Below, one piece after another: positions 4,980 through 12,079 of a stretch of DNA of 12,079 bases. Numbering within the stretch: the first letter of the stretch is position 1; every line of letters starts with the position of its first letter. This stretch comes from CBFCZU01 sp965602635. Its GTDB lineage: Bacteria > Planctomycetota > Phycisphaerae > SM23-33. The position numbers and the translations under genes are program-made. The notes below the pieces were generated by a model. That model was not told the DNA's origin. It saw nothing but the letters and a program-made list of their open reading frames with translations, and ran no database searches. Location of the stretch: positions 1 to 12,079 of the forward strand of contig CBFCZU010000132.1 in the NCBI GenBank assembly GCA_965602635.1, written 5' to 3'.

Positions 4980-6744
4980 GCCTGACTACCTGGTCCTAGC
5001 CCGCAAGTACCGCAGCACGACCTTCGAGGAGGTTGTGGGCCAGCAGCACGTGGCCGAGACGCTCGTCAGCGCCATCAAGACGGGACGAGTGGCCCACGCG
5101 TTCCTGTTCTCGGGGACGCGCGGCGTGGGCAAGACGACGATGGCCCGCATCCTGGCCAAGGCGCTGAACTGCCTCTCGGCCGACGGGCCGACGGTCACGC
5201 CCTGCAACAAGTGCGACGCCTGCGTGGCGATCGCGCGCGGCGACGACCTGGACGTCATCGAGATCGACGGGGCCTCCAACCGCGGCATCGACGAGGTCCG
5301 CGAGCTGCGCTCCAACGCCGTGTACCGCCCGTCGCGCTGCCGCTACAAGATCTACTACATCGACGAAGTGCACATGCTCACGCGGGAGGCCTTCAACGCC
5401 CTGCTCAAGACGCTCGAGGAGCCGCCCGAGCACGTGAAGTTCATCTTCGCCACGACCCAGCCCGAGCGGCTGCCGGCGACCGTCATCTCCCGCTGCCAGA
5501 GGTTCGACTTCCGCAACATCCCGACCGCGCTGATCGCCGAGCACCTCGCCGTCATCTGCAAGGCCGAGAAGGCAAAGGCCGACGAGGGCGCGATCTACCG
5601 CATCGCCCGGGCGGGCGCCGGGTCGATGCGCGACTCGCTGAGCCTGCTCGACCAGCTACTCTCGGCCGGGGCCGGCAAGATCACCGAGCCGGACGTGGTG
5701 CGGATCCTCGGCACGCCCGGCGACGAGCGGACGGCGTCGATCGTCTCGGCCATCGCCGAGGGCGACCCCGCGACGGCACTGGGCGAGCTGGACTCGCTGC
5801 TGGCGGCGGGCGTGACGCTGGAGTCGGCAGTCAAGGCCGTCGGCGAGATGTTCCGCAACATGATGCTGGCCTCGACCTGCGGGGCGGACAGCGAGCTTAT
5901 CGAGCTGCCCGACTCGCAGCGCAAGACGGTGGGCGACCTGGCGGGGAAGTTCACGCTGCCGGCGCTGGTCCAGGCCGTCAGCGTCTGCCAGACCACCGCC
6001 CGGAACCTGCGCGGGCTGACCGGCGGCAGGGGGCTGGTCGAGGCGGCGCTGGTCCGCCTGGCGGCGGCGGAGAAGTTCGTGGACGCCGCCAGCCTCGTCG
6101 AGCGGCTGGAGCAGCTTTCCGGCGCCGGCGGAGCGGCGCCTGCCCCGAGGGCCCGCCCGCCCAAGGCCGGCTCGACCGCCCAAAAAAAAAAGGACGTAGC
6201 TCCGCCCCCCCAGGCCCAACACGATAGGGCCAGGCTCCACGCCGCGCCGGCGGCCAAGTACGAGAGCGAAAAGCCACCGGCCGTGCTCGAGAACCCGCGC
6301 TGGGAGCGCGATTACCTCCTGGCCCACTGGGACGAGGTGGTGGCCGCGGCGGCGCGGGTGGGGCAGGGCTACCTTTCCGGACTGCTGGCGCCGGCCAAGG
6401 TGCTGGAGCTGAGCGGCCCGACGCTGCGGCTGGGCTTCGACGCCGCCCAGGCGGCGCTCCAGCGGCGCTGCTCGGGCCTGGGCGATCAGATCGACGCGGC
6501 GCTGGGCACGCTCTTCGGGCGGCACGTTCACTGCGAGTACGTCGCGACGGGCGAGCCGGGCGAGGCGCCCGCGCCGCGGCAGGCGGCCCAGGCGGCGGCG
6601 CTCTCGACGGCGGAGCGCAACGAGATCGGCAACGACCCGGCCGTCAGGGCCGTGCTGGAGTTTTTCGGCGGCACCATCGAGGCCATACGTTCGGCCCCGC
6701 CGCCCGCCGACGAGGAAGCTCAGGGCCAGGAGCCAAACGACTAG
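4978..6744 (+). CDS. dnaX: DNA polymerase III subunits gamma/tau
   Basis: 588 residues; ATPase of the replicative clamp loader. The N-terminus (YLVLARKYR) is typical of the family and fixes the ATG at 4978, although no Shine-Dalgarno is visible. Walker A is GTRGVGKTT (46-54). Zinc ligands are Cys65, Cys76, Cys79 and Cys82. Walker B is IDEVHM (128-133), and the SRC motif with the arginine finger is 171-173. The clamp-loader domains extend to about residue 375. A Pro/Ala-rich linker (about 380-430) follows, then a tau-type C-terminal region from about 440 (starting WERDYLLAHWDEV). The linker contains a run of ten A (6182-6191). All other lysine codons, about 20, are AAG; the only AAA codons are in that run. 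ybaB follows after 33 bp and recR after that, a classic operon. Confidence 0.97.
   Translation: MPDYLVLARKYRSTTFEEVVGQQHVAETLVSAIKTGRVAHAFLFSGTRGVGKTTMARILAKALNCLSADGPTVTPCNKCDACVAIARGDDLDVIEIDGASNRGIDEVRELRSNAVYRPSRCRYKIYYIDEVHMLTREAFNALLKTLEEPPEHVKFIFATTQPERLPATVISRCQRFDFRNIPTALIAEHLAVICKAEKAKADEGAIYRIARAGAGSMRDSLSLLDQLLSAGAGKITEPDVVRILGTPGDERTASIVSAIAEGDPATALGELDSLLAAGVTLESAVKAVGEMFRNMMLASTCGADSELIELPDSQRKTVGDLAGKFTLPALVQAVSVCQTTARNLRGLTGGRGLVEAALVRLAAAEKFVDAASLVERLEQLSGAGGAAPAPRARPPKAGSTAQKKKDVAPPPQAQHDRARLHAAPAAKYESEKPPAVLENPRWERDYLLAHWDEVVAAAARVGQGYLSGLLAPAKVLELSGPTLRLGFDAAQAALQRRCSGLGDQIDAALGTLFGRHVHCEYVATGEPGEAPAPRQAAQAAALSTAERNEIGNDPAVRAVLEFFGGTIEAIRSAPPPADEEAQGQEPND
6181..6192 (+). 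promoter_or_regulatory. Probable slippage/frameshift site in dnaX (A10 run)
   Basis: The frame reads CAA AAA AAA AAG (Gln-Lys-Lys-Lys, codons 402-405). Loss of one A, by transcriptional slippage or +1 reading, leads to Arg-Thr and a stop TAG at 6197-6199, giving about 406 residues. Gain of one A, or -1 reading, gives about 416 residues ending at TAG 6225-6227. Either product would be a gamma-like protein with the ATPase domains but not the tau tail. A weak stem, GGCCC / GGGCC, lies 20-40 nt downstream. Related mechanisms are known for dnaX in Escherichia coli (ribosomal frameshift) and Thermus (transcriptional slippage at A9). It is inferred here, not proven. Confidence 0.6.
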
Positions 6745-6777
6745 CCGCCACCGGCGGTCGCGTGGAAGGAGAGGCAT

Positions 6778-7101
6778 ATGTTCGGCGACATGGGCAAGAT
6801 GCTCCAACTGGTCGGCAGGATCAAGACGGAGCTGCCGGCCATGAAAGAGAAGCTGGCTTCGTCGCAGTTCACGTCCGAGGCCGGCGGGGGGGCCGTTGCC
6901 GTAACAGTCAACGGCAAGGGGCGGGTGGCGGAGATCAAGATCAGCCCCGAGGCCATGGCCGACGGTGACGCGGCGATGCTCGCCGACATCATCAAGGCGG
7001 CCGTGGCCGCCGCCCAGGAACAGGCCTCGGTGGCCGCGGCCGAGGCCATGAAGGAACTAACCGGCGGAATGGAAATCCCCGGACTGGAAGGGCTCCTCTG
7101 A
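6778..7101 (+). CDS. ybaB: YbaB/EbfC family nucleoid-associated protein
   Basis: 107 residues, the usual length. AAGGAGAGG (6766-6774) lies just before the ATG. Family features are the N-terminal helix rich in Met, Leu and Lys (MLQLVGRIKTELPAMKEKL), a central beta region (GAVAVTVNGKGRVAEIKISPEAM) where the family has its dimer sheet, and a long C-terminal helix with Ala/Glu followed by a Gly-rich tail ending in GLEGLL. Members are small dimeric DNA-binding proteins that coat the nucleoid. The gene lies between dnaX and recR, 33 bp from each coding region, and is surely cotranscribed with them. Confidence 0.95.
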   Translation: MFGDMGKMLQLVGRIKTELPAMKEKLASSQFTSEAGGGAVAVTVNGKGRVAEIKISPEAMADGDAAMLADIIKAAVAAAQEQASVAAAEAMKELTGGMEIPGLEGLL

Positions 7102-7134
7102 CAAGTGGCCGCCCACAGGCCACTGGTGACCATC

Positions 7135-7734
7135 ATGGCAGGCCATACACAGACAATCGCGCGTCTGATCTCGGAGCTGGGCCGGCTGCCGGGCATCGGC
7201 CCGCGCTCGGCCGAGCGGATCGCATTCCACCTGCTCAAGGCCGACGCGAGCGACGCGGCCGCCCTGGCCGAGGCAATCCGCGACCTGAAGACCAAGATCC
7301 GCCCCTGCAAGGTGTGCTTCAACATCGCCGAGGGCGAGCGGTGCCCGATATGCGCCGACCCGCGCCGCGACCAGAGCGTCATCTGCGTCGTCGAGCAGCC
7401 CAAGGACCTGCTGAGCCTCGAGGCCGCCGGCGTCTTCAAGGGGGTGTACCACGTGCTCATGGGCAGCGTCTCGCCGCTGGAGGACGTTCAGCCGGAGGAC
7501 CTGACCATCGACGCTCTGGCGGGTCGGGTCAAGGCCGGCGGCGTCAAGGAGGTCATCCTGGCGACGAACCCCGACGTGGCGGGCGACGGCACGGCGCTGC
7601 ACGTGGCCGCGGCGCTGGAAGGGACGGGCGTGACGATCACCCGCCTGGCCCGGGGCCTGCCGGCCGGCGGGCAGATCGAGTACGCCAGCCAGTCCATCCT
7701 CGCCGATGCCATCAAGGGGCGGCGGGAGCTGTAG
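7135..7734 (+). CDS. recR: Recombination mediator protein RecR
   Basis: 199 residues from the ATG at 7135. The frame is open from a GTG at 7105, but the extra ten residues are not part of the family and the ATG start, with GGTGA 5 nt before it, gives the normal length (about 200). RecR loads RecA at gaps together with RecO and RecF. Domains: helix-hairpin-helix LPGIGPRSAERIAFHLL (18-34), C4 zinc finger with Cys58, Cys61, Cys70 and Cys73, Toprim region starting VICVVEQP (82-89) with ATNPDVAGDGTA (143-154), and the conserved ARGLPAGGQIEYA (172-184). The usual Glu of the NPxxEGexTA segment is Gly/Asp here, a small deviation. It is last in the dnaX operon. Confidence 0.97.
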   Translation: MAGHTQTIARLISELGRLPGIGPRSAERIAFHLLKADASDAAALAEAIRDLKTKIRPCKVCFNIAEGERCPICADPRRDQSVICVVEQPKDLLSLEAAGVFKGVYHVLMGSVSPLEDVQPEDLTIDALAGRVKAGGVKEVILATNPDVAGDGTALHVAAALEGTGVTITRLARGLPAGGQIEYASQSILADAIKGRREL

Positions 7735-7757
7735 CCGCTCCGGCCGGGGCCGCGGAG

Positions 7758-7781
7758 AACCCGCCCGCCCGGGCCGGGTTT
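7758..7781 (+). terminator. Possible terminator after recR
   Basis: AACCCG (7758-7763) pairs with CGGGTT (7775-7780), with further C-G pairs across one mismatch inside, followed by only TTTAT. It lies 24 bp after the recR stop. The T-tract is short, so termination may be incomplete. Confidence 0.4.
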
Positions 7782-7821
7782 ATCTGACAGGAGACAGCTT
7801 CCCGGCCGCGGGACAAAGACG

Positions 7822-9318
7822 ATGAAGCGCCACCTTTCCTTGTCGGTTGTCGTGCTCGCCGGCGCCGCGTTGTGCCTGGGCGCCGGCCCCCTCTCCGACG
7901 CCAAGCAGATGCGGCAGGAGCGTTCGATCGACCGGGACCACTACGAGCTGAAGTACCGCTTCGAGCCCGACGCCGAGCACGTCACGCCAGCCGAGCGCGC
8001 CGCCGCCCGCGGCGCCCGGGCCGCCAAGGCGTGGCTGAGGTTCAAGGACTCCGGCAGGCCGCTGGCGGCCATCGCCCGCTCGCCCTACGGCGGGGGCGAG
8101 ACGGCCAAGAGCTACTGGCCGGCGGACATCAAGGCCGAGCTGCTCCGCAAGGTCGCCGCCCCGCTGGCCGAGGCGGGCCTGAGGCCCGTCATGCCCGACC
8201 TGCCCGAGGAGAAGCCCGCCGCCGGCGAAAAGCCCAAGCCTATTCGCAGGCGCGTTGACAAGGACAACCCGCTGGCCGACCTCGACCTCGACGTGAAAAG
8301 GGCAGCCCAGGCCGGGCCGCCCAAGCCCTGGCCGAAGCTGGGATTCTCCGAGGACTACGAGTTCGTGCTGGTGGTCGGCCTGCATCACGAGCCGGTCCCG
8401 CACAGGAGCACTCGCCGCCGGGCCGGCGGGGAGGTCGTCTATTTCCGCTCCAGCCGGATGACCGCCTGGGCGATCCTCTTCCGCTGCAAGACGCGCACGG
8501 CCTTCTGGGGCGCGACGACCGTGGCGAAGGTGGGCTACCAGGGCGTGGCTGACCCGCCCAACGTCGCGGCCGAGACCGCCCTGGGGTATCTCGACTTCTC
8601 AAAGATCGGCGAGGACAACATTCCCGACGAGGTGAAGAAGCTCTCGCCCAGCAGCGAGCTGCGCGCGGTGGACCTGGCGGCGATGCTGGTCCAGACGCAG
8701 CGCGCCGACGCGGTCGCCGCGGTGATCAAGACGGCCACCTCCAAATCCGCCTACAAGACCAGCGCGCCGGTGATGCGCTACTTCAGCGCCCGGGGGGCGC
8801 CGCTGGACTTCAGGACGGACCCGGCCAGCGCCAAGCGGCGGCGGCAGGCGCTCGCCTCGCAGCGGGTGATGGTCCGGCTGCTGCTGATCGAGCAGCTCCG
8901 GGGTGTCCGTGGGGTCCAGGCGTGCCTGCTGACGGCGGGGGTGCCGCGGGTTGACGACCTCGAGATCGGCAGGGTCGGGCAGTACCAGTGCGGCCTCCTC
9001 GAACCGCTGAACGCCGACGACGAGGTGGTGCTGATCAGCGAGCTGGCCAACGGCGACCGGCGGCGGGCGTTCGCGCGGAACCACGTTGCGGCCGTCAAGA
9101 ACCTGGGCAAGTGCCGCCACTACATCGACGAGGCCATGGCCGTGGCGCGGACCTACGCCGAGCGCAAGCCGCCTCCCCCCCGGCAAGGTGGCCGGCGGCG
9201 ACGCGACTATCTCAAGGAGGCCGGGCAGCAGGCCCTCGCGCAGCTCCGCCAGGCCAAGGCCCAGCAGAAGAAGGCCAAGCCCGCCGAAGTCGAAGACCTC
9301 GACCTGCCCGACTGGTGA
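7822..9318 (+). CDS. Exported protein of unknown function
   Basis: 498 residues. ATG at 7822 begins an export signal (MKRH, then hydrophobic to about residue 21). The Shine-Dalgarno is weak (GCGGGAC). After the signal comes a charged region rich in Ala, Arg and Glu (about 25-110), a Pro/Lys-rich linker (about 130-165), a mixed region with a probable beta stretch around FVLVVGLHHEPVPHRS (about 180-195) and VVYFRSSRMTAWAILFRC (about 210-226), and an alpha-rich second half that might contain short helical repeats. The tail is strongly charged (ARQ/KAQQKK type), ending in DLDLPDW. A C7 run at 9175-9181 lies in a low-complexity Pro/Arg segment; the frame continues sensibly after it. I do not recognise the family. 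It is convergent with nothing and lies between recR and rpoN on the same strand, but spacing suggests a separate unit. Confidence 0.75.
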   Translation: MKRHLSLSVVVLAGAALCLGAGPLSDAKQMRQERSIDRDHYELKYRFEPDAEHVTPAERAAARGARAAKAWLRFKDSGRPLAAIARSPYGGGETAKSYWPADIKAELLRKVAAPLAEAGLRPVMPDLPEEKPAAGEKPKPIRRRVDKDNPLADLDLDVKRAAQAGPPKPWPKLGFSEDYEFVLVVGLHHEPVPHRSTRRRAGGEVVYFRSSRMTAWAILFRCKTRTAFWGATTVAKVGYQGVADPPNVAAETALGYLDFSKIGEDNIPDEVKKLSPSSELRAVDLAAMLVQTQRADAVAAVIKTATSKSAYKTSAPVMRYFSARGAPLDFRTDPASAKRRRQALASQRVMVRLLLIEQLRGVRGVQACLLTAGVPRVDDLEIGRVGQYQCGLLEPLNADDEVVLISELANGDRRRAFARNHVAAVKNLGKCRHYIDEAMAVARTYAERKPPPPRQGGRRRRDYLKEAGQQALAQLRQAKAQQKKAKPAEVEDLDLPDW

Positions 9319-9374
9319 ACCCCGCAGCCGGCGTTCAAATCGTACTCTGACATTAGGCGCGGCAGGTCCCCCTA

Positions 9375-9402
9375 TTGTCTGCGCGGCCAACATTGCTAGA
9401 AT
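9375..9402 (+). promoter_or_regulatory. Promoter of rpoN, positioned for a leaderless mRNA
   Basis: TTGTCT (9375-9380, 4 of 6) and TAGAAT (9397-9402, 5 of 6) have a 16-bp spacer. The expected start, about seven bases after the -10, is near 9409, only about 3 nt before the ATG at 9412. There is no Shine-Dalgarno between. Both facts fit a leaderless or nearly leaderless transcript. Confidence 0.55.
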
Positions 9403-9411
9403 GACAGTGTC

Positions 9412-10890
9412 ATGAGGCTGGACGTCACCCAACAACTCCGTCTCGCCCAGCAGATGAAGCTGTCGCCTCGGATGATCCAGGCGATGGAGATACTTCAGTT
9501 GCCGCTGATGGCGCTTCAGGAGCGGATCGACGCGGAGCTGACGTCCAACCCGTGCCTTGAGGTTCGCGAGGGCGACGGCGACGAGGACCTCCCGCCGCAG
9601 ATCCCCGAAGATCCCAACCGCGGCGACGAGGACATGGTCGTCGACGCCGACGACGGGAACCCGGCGGGTTTCGAGCGGCTCACCGACTTCGGCGAGGCGC
9701 ACGCCGAGGACCTGGAGTGGGCGGCCCGGCCGCGTCGCGCCGCGCCCCAGGCCGACGGGCGCGACGCCAAACTCGACGCCCTGGCCAACACGCCCGCGCC
9801 GGACGAGAGCCTCATCGACCACCTGCTGGGGCAATGGGCGTTCGTGGAGATCGACGAGCCCGTCAAGGCGGCCGGGCGGACGATCATCTCCAACATCGAC
9901 GACGACGGCTACCTCCGCACGCCCCTGGAAGAGCTCATCCGCCCCGACGGCGACCCGCTCGTCACCCTCGAATCGCTCACCGAAGCGCTGTCGGAGGTGC
10001 AGAAGCTCGACCCGCCCGGGATCGCCGCGCGCGACCTGCGGGAGTGCCTGCTGATCCAACTCGAGGCCGAGGCCGCCGCCGGCGGCGACGTGGAGCTGCC
10101 GCGGCGGATCGTCCGCGAGTTCCTCCGCGAGGTCGAGCTGAACCGCATCCCGCTGATCGCCCGCCGCACCGGCCGGCCGGTACAGGAAATCAACGACGCG
10201 ATCTCGTACCTCGGGCACCTCGACCCGCGACCGGGACGCCAGGTCGGCCAGAGGGCCGTCCCCTACATCACCCCCGACGCCGTGGTCGATCTCGACGACG
10301 ACGGCAACGTGACGGTGACCATGCGCGACGGCAGCGCGCCGACCCTGAAGATATCAAGGCTGTACCGCAAGATGGCCCGCTCGCGCCAGACCGACCGCAG
10401 CGTCCGCGAGTTCATCCGCAACAACCTGCGCTCCGCCCAGTGGATGATCGGGGCGATCAAGCAGCGGCGCCAGACCGTCTTCCGGGTGGTGGAGGAGGTG
10501 TTCGCCGCCCAGAAGGAGTTCCTCGATCGGGGGCGCGAGGCGCTCCGCCCGCTGCCCATGACCGACGTCGCCAGGAAGGTGGGCGTGCACGTCGCCACCG
10601 TCAGCCGCGCCGTCGCCGGAAAGCACGTACAGACGCCGCGCGGGATATTCCCGCTGAGAATGTTCTTCTCCGGCGGCACGACCACCGCCGCCGGGCAGGA
10701 CGTCGCCTGGGACGCCGTCAAGGTCCGCCTCCAGGAGATCGTCGATCAGGAGGACAAGTCCAAGCCGCTGGCCGACGACATGATCGCCGCCGAGCTGGAC
10801 AAGCAGGGAATCACGATCGCCCGGCGGACCGTGGCAAAGTACAGGAATCTGCTGGAAATCCCTCCAGCCAGACAGCGCAGGCAATACTGA
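9412..10890 (+). CDS. rpoN: RNA polymerase sigma-54 factor
   Basis: 492 residues, normal for the family. Region I, which binds activators and holds the polymerase closed, is the Gln/Leu-rich N-terminus (QQLRLAQQMKLSPRM, then ILQLPLMAL and NPCLE, residues 7-50). An acidic region II (about 53-110) rich in Asp and Glu follows. The core-binding region runs from about 130. The helix-turn-helix is at about 383-404 (MTDVARKVGVHVATVSRAV), followed by TPRGIFPLRMFFS. The RpoN box ARRTVAKYR is at 470-478 near the C-terminus. Sigma-54 needs enhancer-binding AAA+ activators, none of which are in this window. The ATG at 9412 has no ribosome binding site but sits at the expected start of the mRNA. Confidence 0.97.
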   Translation: MRLDVTQQLRLAQQMKLSPRMIQAMEILQLPLMALQERIDAELTSNPCLEVREGDGDEDLPPQIPEDPNRGDEDMVVDADDGNPAGFERLTDFGEAHAEDLEWAARPRRAAPQADGRDAKLDALANTPAPDESLIDHLLGQWAFVEIDEPVKAAGRTIISNIDDDGYLRTPLEELIRPDGDPLVTLESLTEALSEVQKLDPPGIAARDLRECLLIQLEAEAAAGGDVELPRRIVREFLREVELNRIPLIARRTGRPVQEINDAISYLGHLDPRPGRQVGQRAVPYITPDAVVDLDDDGNVTVTMRDGSAPTLKISRLYRKMARSRQTDRSVREFIRNNLRSAQWMIGAIKQRRQTVFRVVEEVFAAQKEFLDRGREALRPLPMTDVARKVGVHVATVSRAVAGKHVQTPRGIFPLRMFFSGGTTTAAGQDVAWDAVKVRLQEIVDQEDKSKPLADDMIAAELDKQGITIARRTVAKYRNLLEIPPARQRRQY

Positions 10891-10915
10891 CCGAACCGGG
10901 GAAAAAGGAAGTTCC

Positions 10916-11782
10916 ATGAACGGCACACGCAGGCACGCGGCTGTGGTCGGGGCGATGGCGATCTGGGCGCTGCTGGTGACGGCGGGGCTGTCGCAGCCCA
11001 AGCCGTCGCCGGGCGGAGCGGCGACGAAACCGGTGGCCACCAGGGCGGCGCCGAGGATCAAGCAGCCGCCGGAGCTGCTCGCCCTGGCGGCGAAGGCCAG
11101 GAAGCTCAAGGCCGCCCACGTCACGGGCTCGGTCACCATCGAGGGCGACCTGCCCGCCGGCCAGACGGGCGAGAAGGTCACCTTCAACGTCTGGGTCGAG
11201 GGCGCCAAGGCGCGGCTGAGCGTCAATCCGCCCGTCGGCGAGCAGCGAGTCACCGACGGCAAGTTCGCCTACATCTTCCGCCGCGCCGGCAAGGCCAGGG
11301 CGATCGGCGTGCGCAGGCGCATGACCGCCGCCAACACGTACAACTCCCTGGCCGTGGCGGCGATCGTCCGCGACGCCATGAGCGGCTACGCAGACCTCGC
11401 CAACGGCGTGAAGTTCGTGCCCGTCCCGCCCGAACCCGACCACGCCCGGCGCTTCGGCAAGCTGAAATGGTTCCGCCTCGACGCTGTCGGCAAGCCGGTC
11501 CATCCGGTCCTGGCCTCCGCCGATTCCCGGACCGTCACCATGGGCCTGAGCCCCGCCGACGGGCTCGCCCGCGTCATGATCGGCAGGCTCAGGAAGGGCG
11601 GAAAGCTGATCTTCGAGGTCATTCACTATCAGACGGTCAAGCCGGGCCCGGTCAAGGCAGACGACCTCAAGTTCACACCCGAGGCCGCGGATGCCGCCTG
11701 GTCCGACGCGGACAAGGACGGCAACCGCATCCTCCCGCCGACGGGCGTCATCGCGGAGCCGAAGCCCAAACCCAAGCCCTGA
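10916..11782 (+). CDS. Exported LolA-like protein
   Basis: 288 residues. The ATG at 10916 has AAAGGAAG shortly before it. Residues 1-26 form an export signal (basic MNGTRRH, hydrophobic AVVGAMAIWALLVTAGLS). A Pro/Ala-rich linker (27-50) leads to a domain with the layout of LolA/LppX-type lipid carriers: a helix LLALAAKARKLKAAHVTGSV (54-73), successive beta strands (KVTFNVWVEGAKARLSV, RVTDGKFAYIF), and a C-terminal segment where HYQTVKPGPVKADDLKFTPEAADA (about 239-262) mirrors the LolA ending. The last residues are a Lys-Pro repeat. LolA carries lipoproteins to the outer membrane, but many distant relatives have unknown roles, so only the fold is suggested. It starts 25 bp after the rpoN stop and is probably cotranscribed with rpoN. 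Confidence 0.75.
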   Translation: MNGTRRHAAVVGAMAIWALLVTAGLSQPKPSPGGAATKPVATRAAPRIKQPPELLALAAKARKLKAAHVTGSVTIEGDLPAGQTGEKVTFNVWVEGAKARLSVNPPVGEQRVTDGKFAYIFRRAGKARAIGVRRRMTAANTYNSLAVAAIVRDAMSGYADLANGVKFVPVPPEPDHARRFGKLKWFRLDAVGKPVHPVLASADSRTVTMGLSPADGLARVMIGRLRKGGKLIFEVIHYQTVKPGPVKADDLKFTPEAADAAWSDADKDGNRILPPTGVIAEPKPKPKP

Positions 11783-11820
11783 CAGGCGGCGTGGGCCGCC
11801 GAGTGCAGCAGTGTCGCGTG

Positions 11821-11834
11821 GCCGGCATGCCGGC
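11821..11834. repeat. 14-bp perfect palindrome after the LolA-like gene
   Basis: GCCGGCATGCCGGC reads the same on both strands. It lies 38 bp after the stop at 11782 and 25 bp before the terminator-like hairpin, in the spacer before the next gene. Confidence 0.5.
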
Positions 11835-11858
11835 GGAGATGCCCGGATTGGCGGCTGG

Positions 11859-11879
11859 AGCCCTGCCGGGCGGGGCTTT
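11859..11879 (+). terminator. Probable terminator between the LolA-like gene and the next gene
   Basis: AGCCCTGC (11859-11866) pairs with GCGGGGCT (11870-11877), one pair being T-G, with a CGG loop. TTT follows. It ends 18 bp before the next GTG start, so the next gene either has a promoter within or before it, or the hairpin is only partial in effect. Confidence 0.5.
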
Positions 11880-11897
11880 CGTGGACGGGGTTTGTCC

Positions 11898-12079
11898 GTG
11901 CGTGAACGGATTCTGGCCATCCTGACTCGCCAGAGGCGTCGGCTGCTGGCGGCGCGCGCGGCCGAGGCCGCCGCCGTGGGGGGGGTCGCCGGCGGGCTCA
12001 CCGCGGCGGCGCTCATGGCCGCGAGGATACTCCTGGGCAGGCACCCGGCCGGGGCCGCCGCTCTGTGCGCCCTGCCGCT
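11898..12079 (+). CDS. Probable membrane protein, N-terminal part (partial)
   Basis: A frame open from a GTG at 11898 to the right edge, 60 complete codons. GGACGGGG lies about 7 nt upstream as ribosome binding site. The N-terminus is strongly basic (RERILAILTRQRRRLLAARAAE), followed by a hydrophobic stretch (VGGVAGGLTAAALMAARILLG) and more hydrophobic sequence up to the edge, as expected for one or two membrane segments with the N-terminus in the cytoplasm. The rest is outside the window; function cannot be named. A TTG at 11892 is an alternative in-frame start. Confidence 0.55.
   Translation, partial: MRERILAILTRQRRRLLAARAAEAAAVGGVAGGLTAAALMAARILLGRHPAGAAALCALP

Noticed and set aside
5211..6227. 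A 338-codon frame overlapping dnaX in the -1 phase.
   Set aside because: It is a stop-poor shadow of a GC-rich gene. Only its last few codons matter, as the end of a possible slippage product.
7105..7134. GTG start for recR ten codons upstream of the chosen ATG.
   Set aside because: The extra residues are not family-like and the GTG lies 3 bp after the ybaB stop without a ribosome binding site. The ATG gives the normal RecR length.
8599..10218. A 539-codon minus-strand frame opposite the exported protein gene and rpoN.
   Set aside because: It is antisense to two supported genes and rich in Arg, Leu, Val and Gly in the way of reverse-strand shadows.

Overview
The window is GC-rich bacterial chromosome. 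It holds seven complete protein genes, two partial protein genes at the edges, one large SRP RNA gene, and an unusual amount of repeat-rich intergenic DNA on the left. No ribosomal RNA, tRNA, transposase, integrase or CRISPR array was found. A large Alu-type SRP RNA in a very GC-rich genome, many exported or lipoprotein genes of unknown function, a GH123-like wall or sugar protein, and hairpin-rich spacers all suggest Planctomycetota, perhaps a Phycisphaerae-like lineage. This placement is inference; no phylogenetic marker was compared.

Left part (1-3164). A lipoprotein gene on the minus strand runs off the left edge. It resembles the N-terminal part of GH123/DUF4091-type proteins. About 1.4 kb without a credible gene follows (1109-2520), packed with tandem repeats, two copies of a 107-bp direct repeat, two identical 14-bp palindromes, many short hairpins and a 133-bp inverted-repeat element. 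A second small minus-strand exported protein (2521-2967) comes next, with its own -10 box.

Middle part (3165-4977). A 108-bp sequence is present twice, identical at 3165-3272 and 4543-4650. The right copy is the promoter and first 70 nt of a large SRP RNA gene (ffs, about 4581-4870). The left copy is the same promoter and 5' Alu-domain segment without the rest of the RNA. Between them lies one gene, an exported alpha/beta hydrolase (3501-4493). The arrangement looks like an insertion or duplication at the SRP RNA gene that left the SRP RNA intact.

Right part (4978-12079). ffs is followed by dnaX, ybaB/ebfC and recR in the same direction, an order also known from Bacillus and many other bacteria (SRP RNA, clamp-loader subunit, nucleoid protein, recombination mediator). 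dnaX carries a run of ten A at the junction between its clamp-loader domains and the tau-specific tail, a likely site for making a short gamma form. After recR come an exported protein of unknown function, rpoN (sigma-54) with a promoter so close to its ATG that the mRNA should be leaderless or nearly so, an exported LolA-like protein, a terminator-like hairpin, and the start of a probable membrane protein at the right edge.
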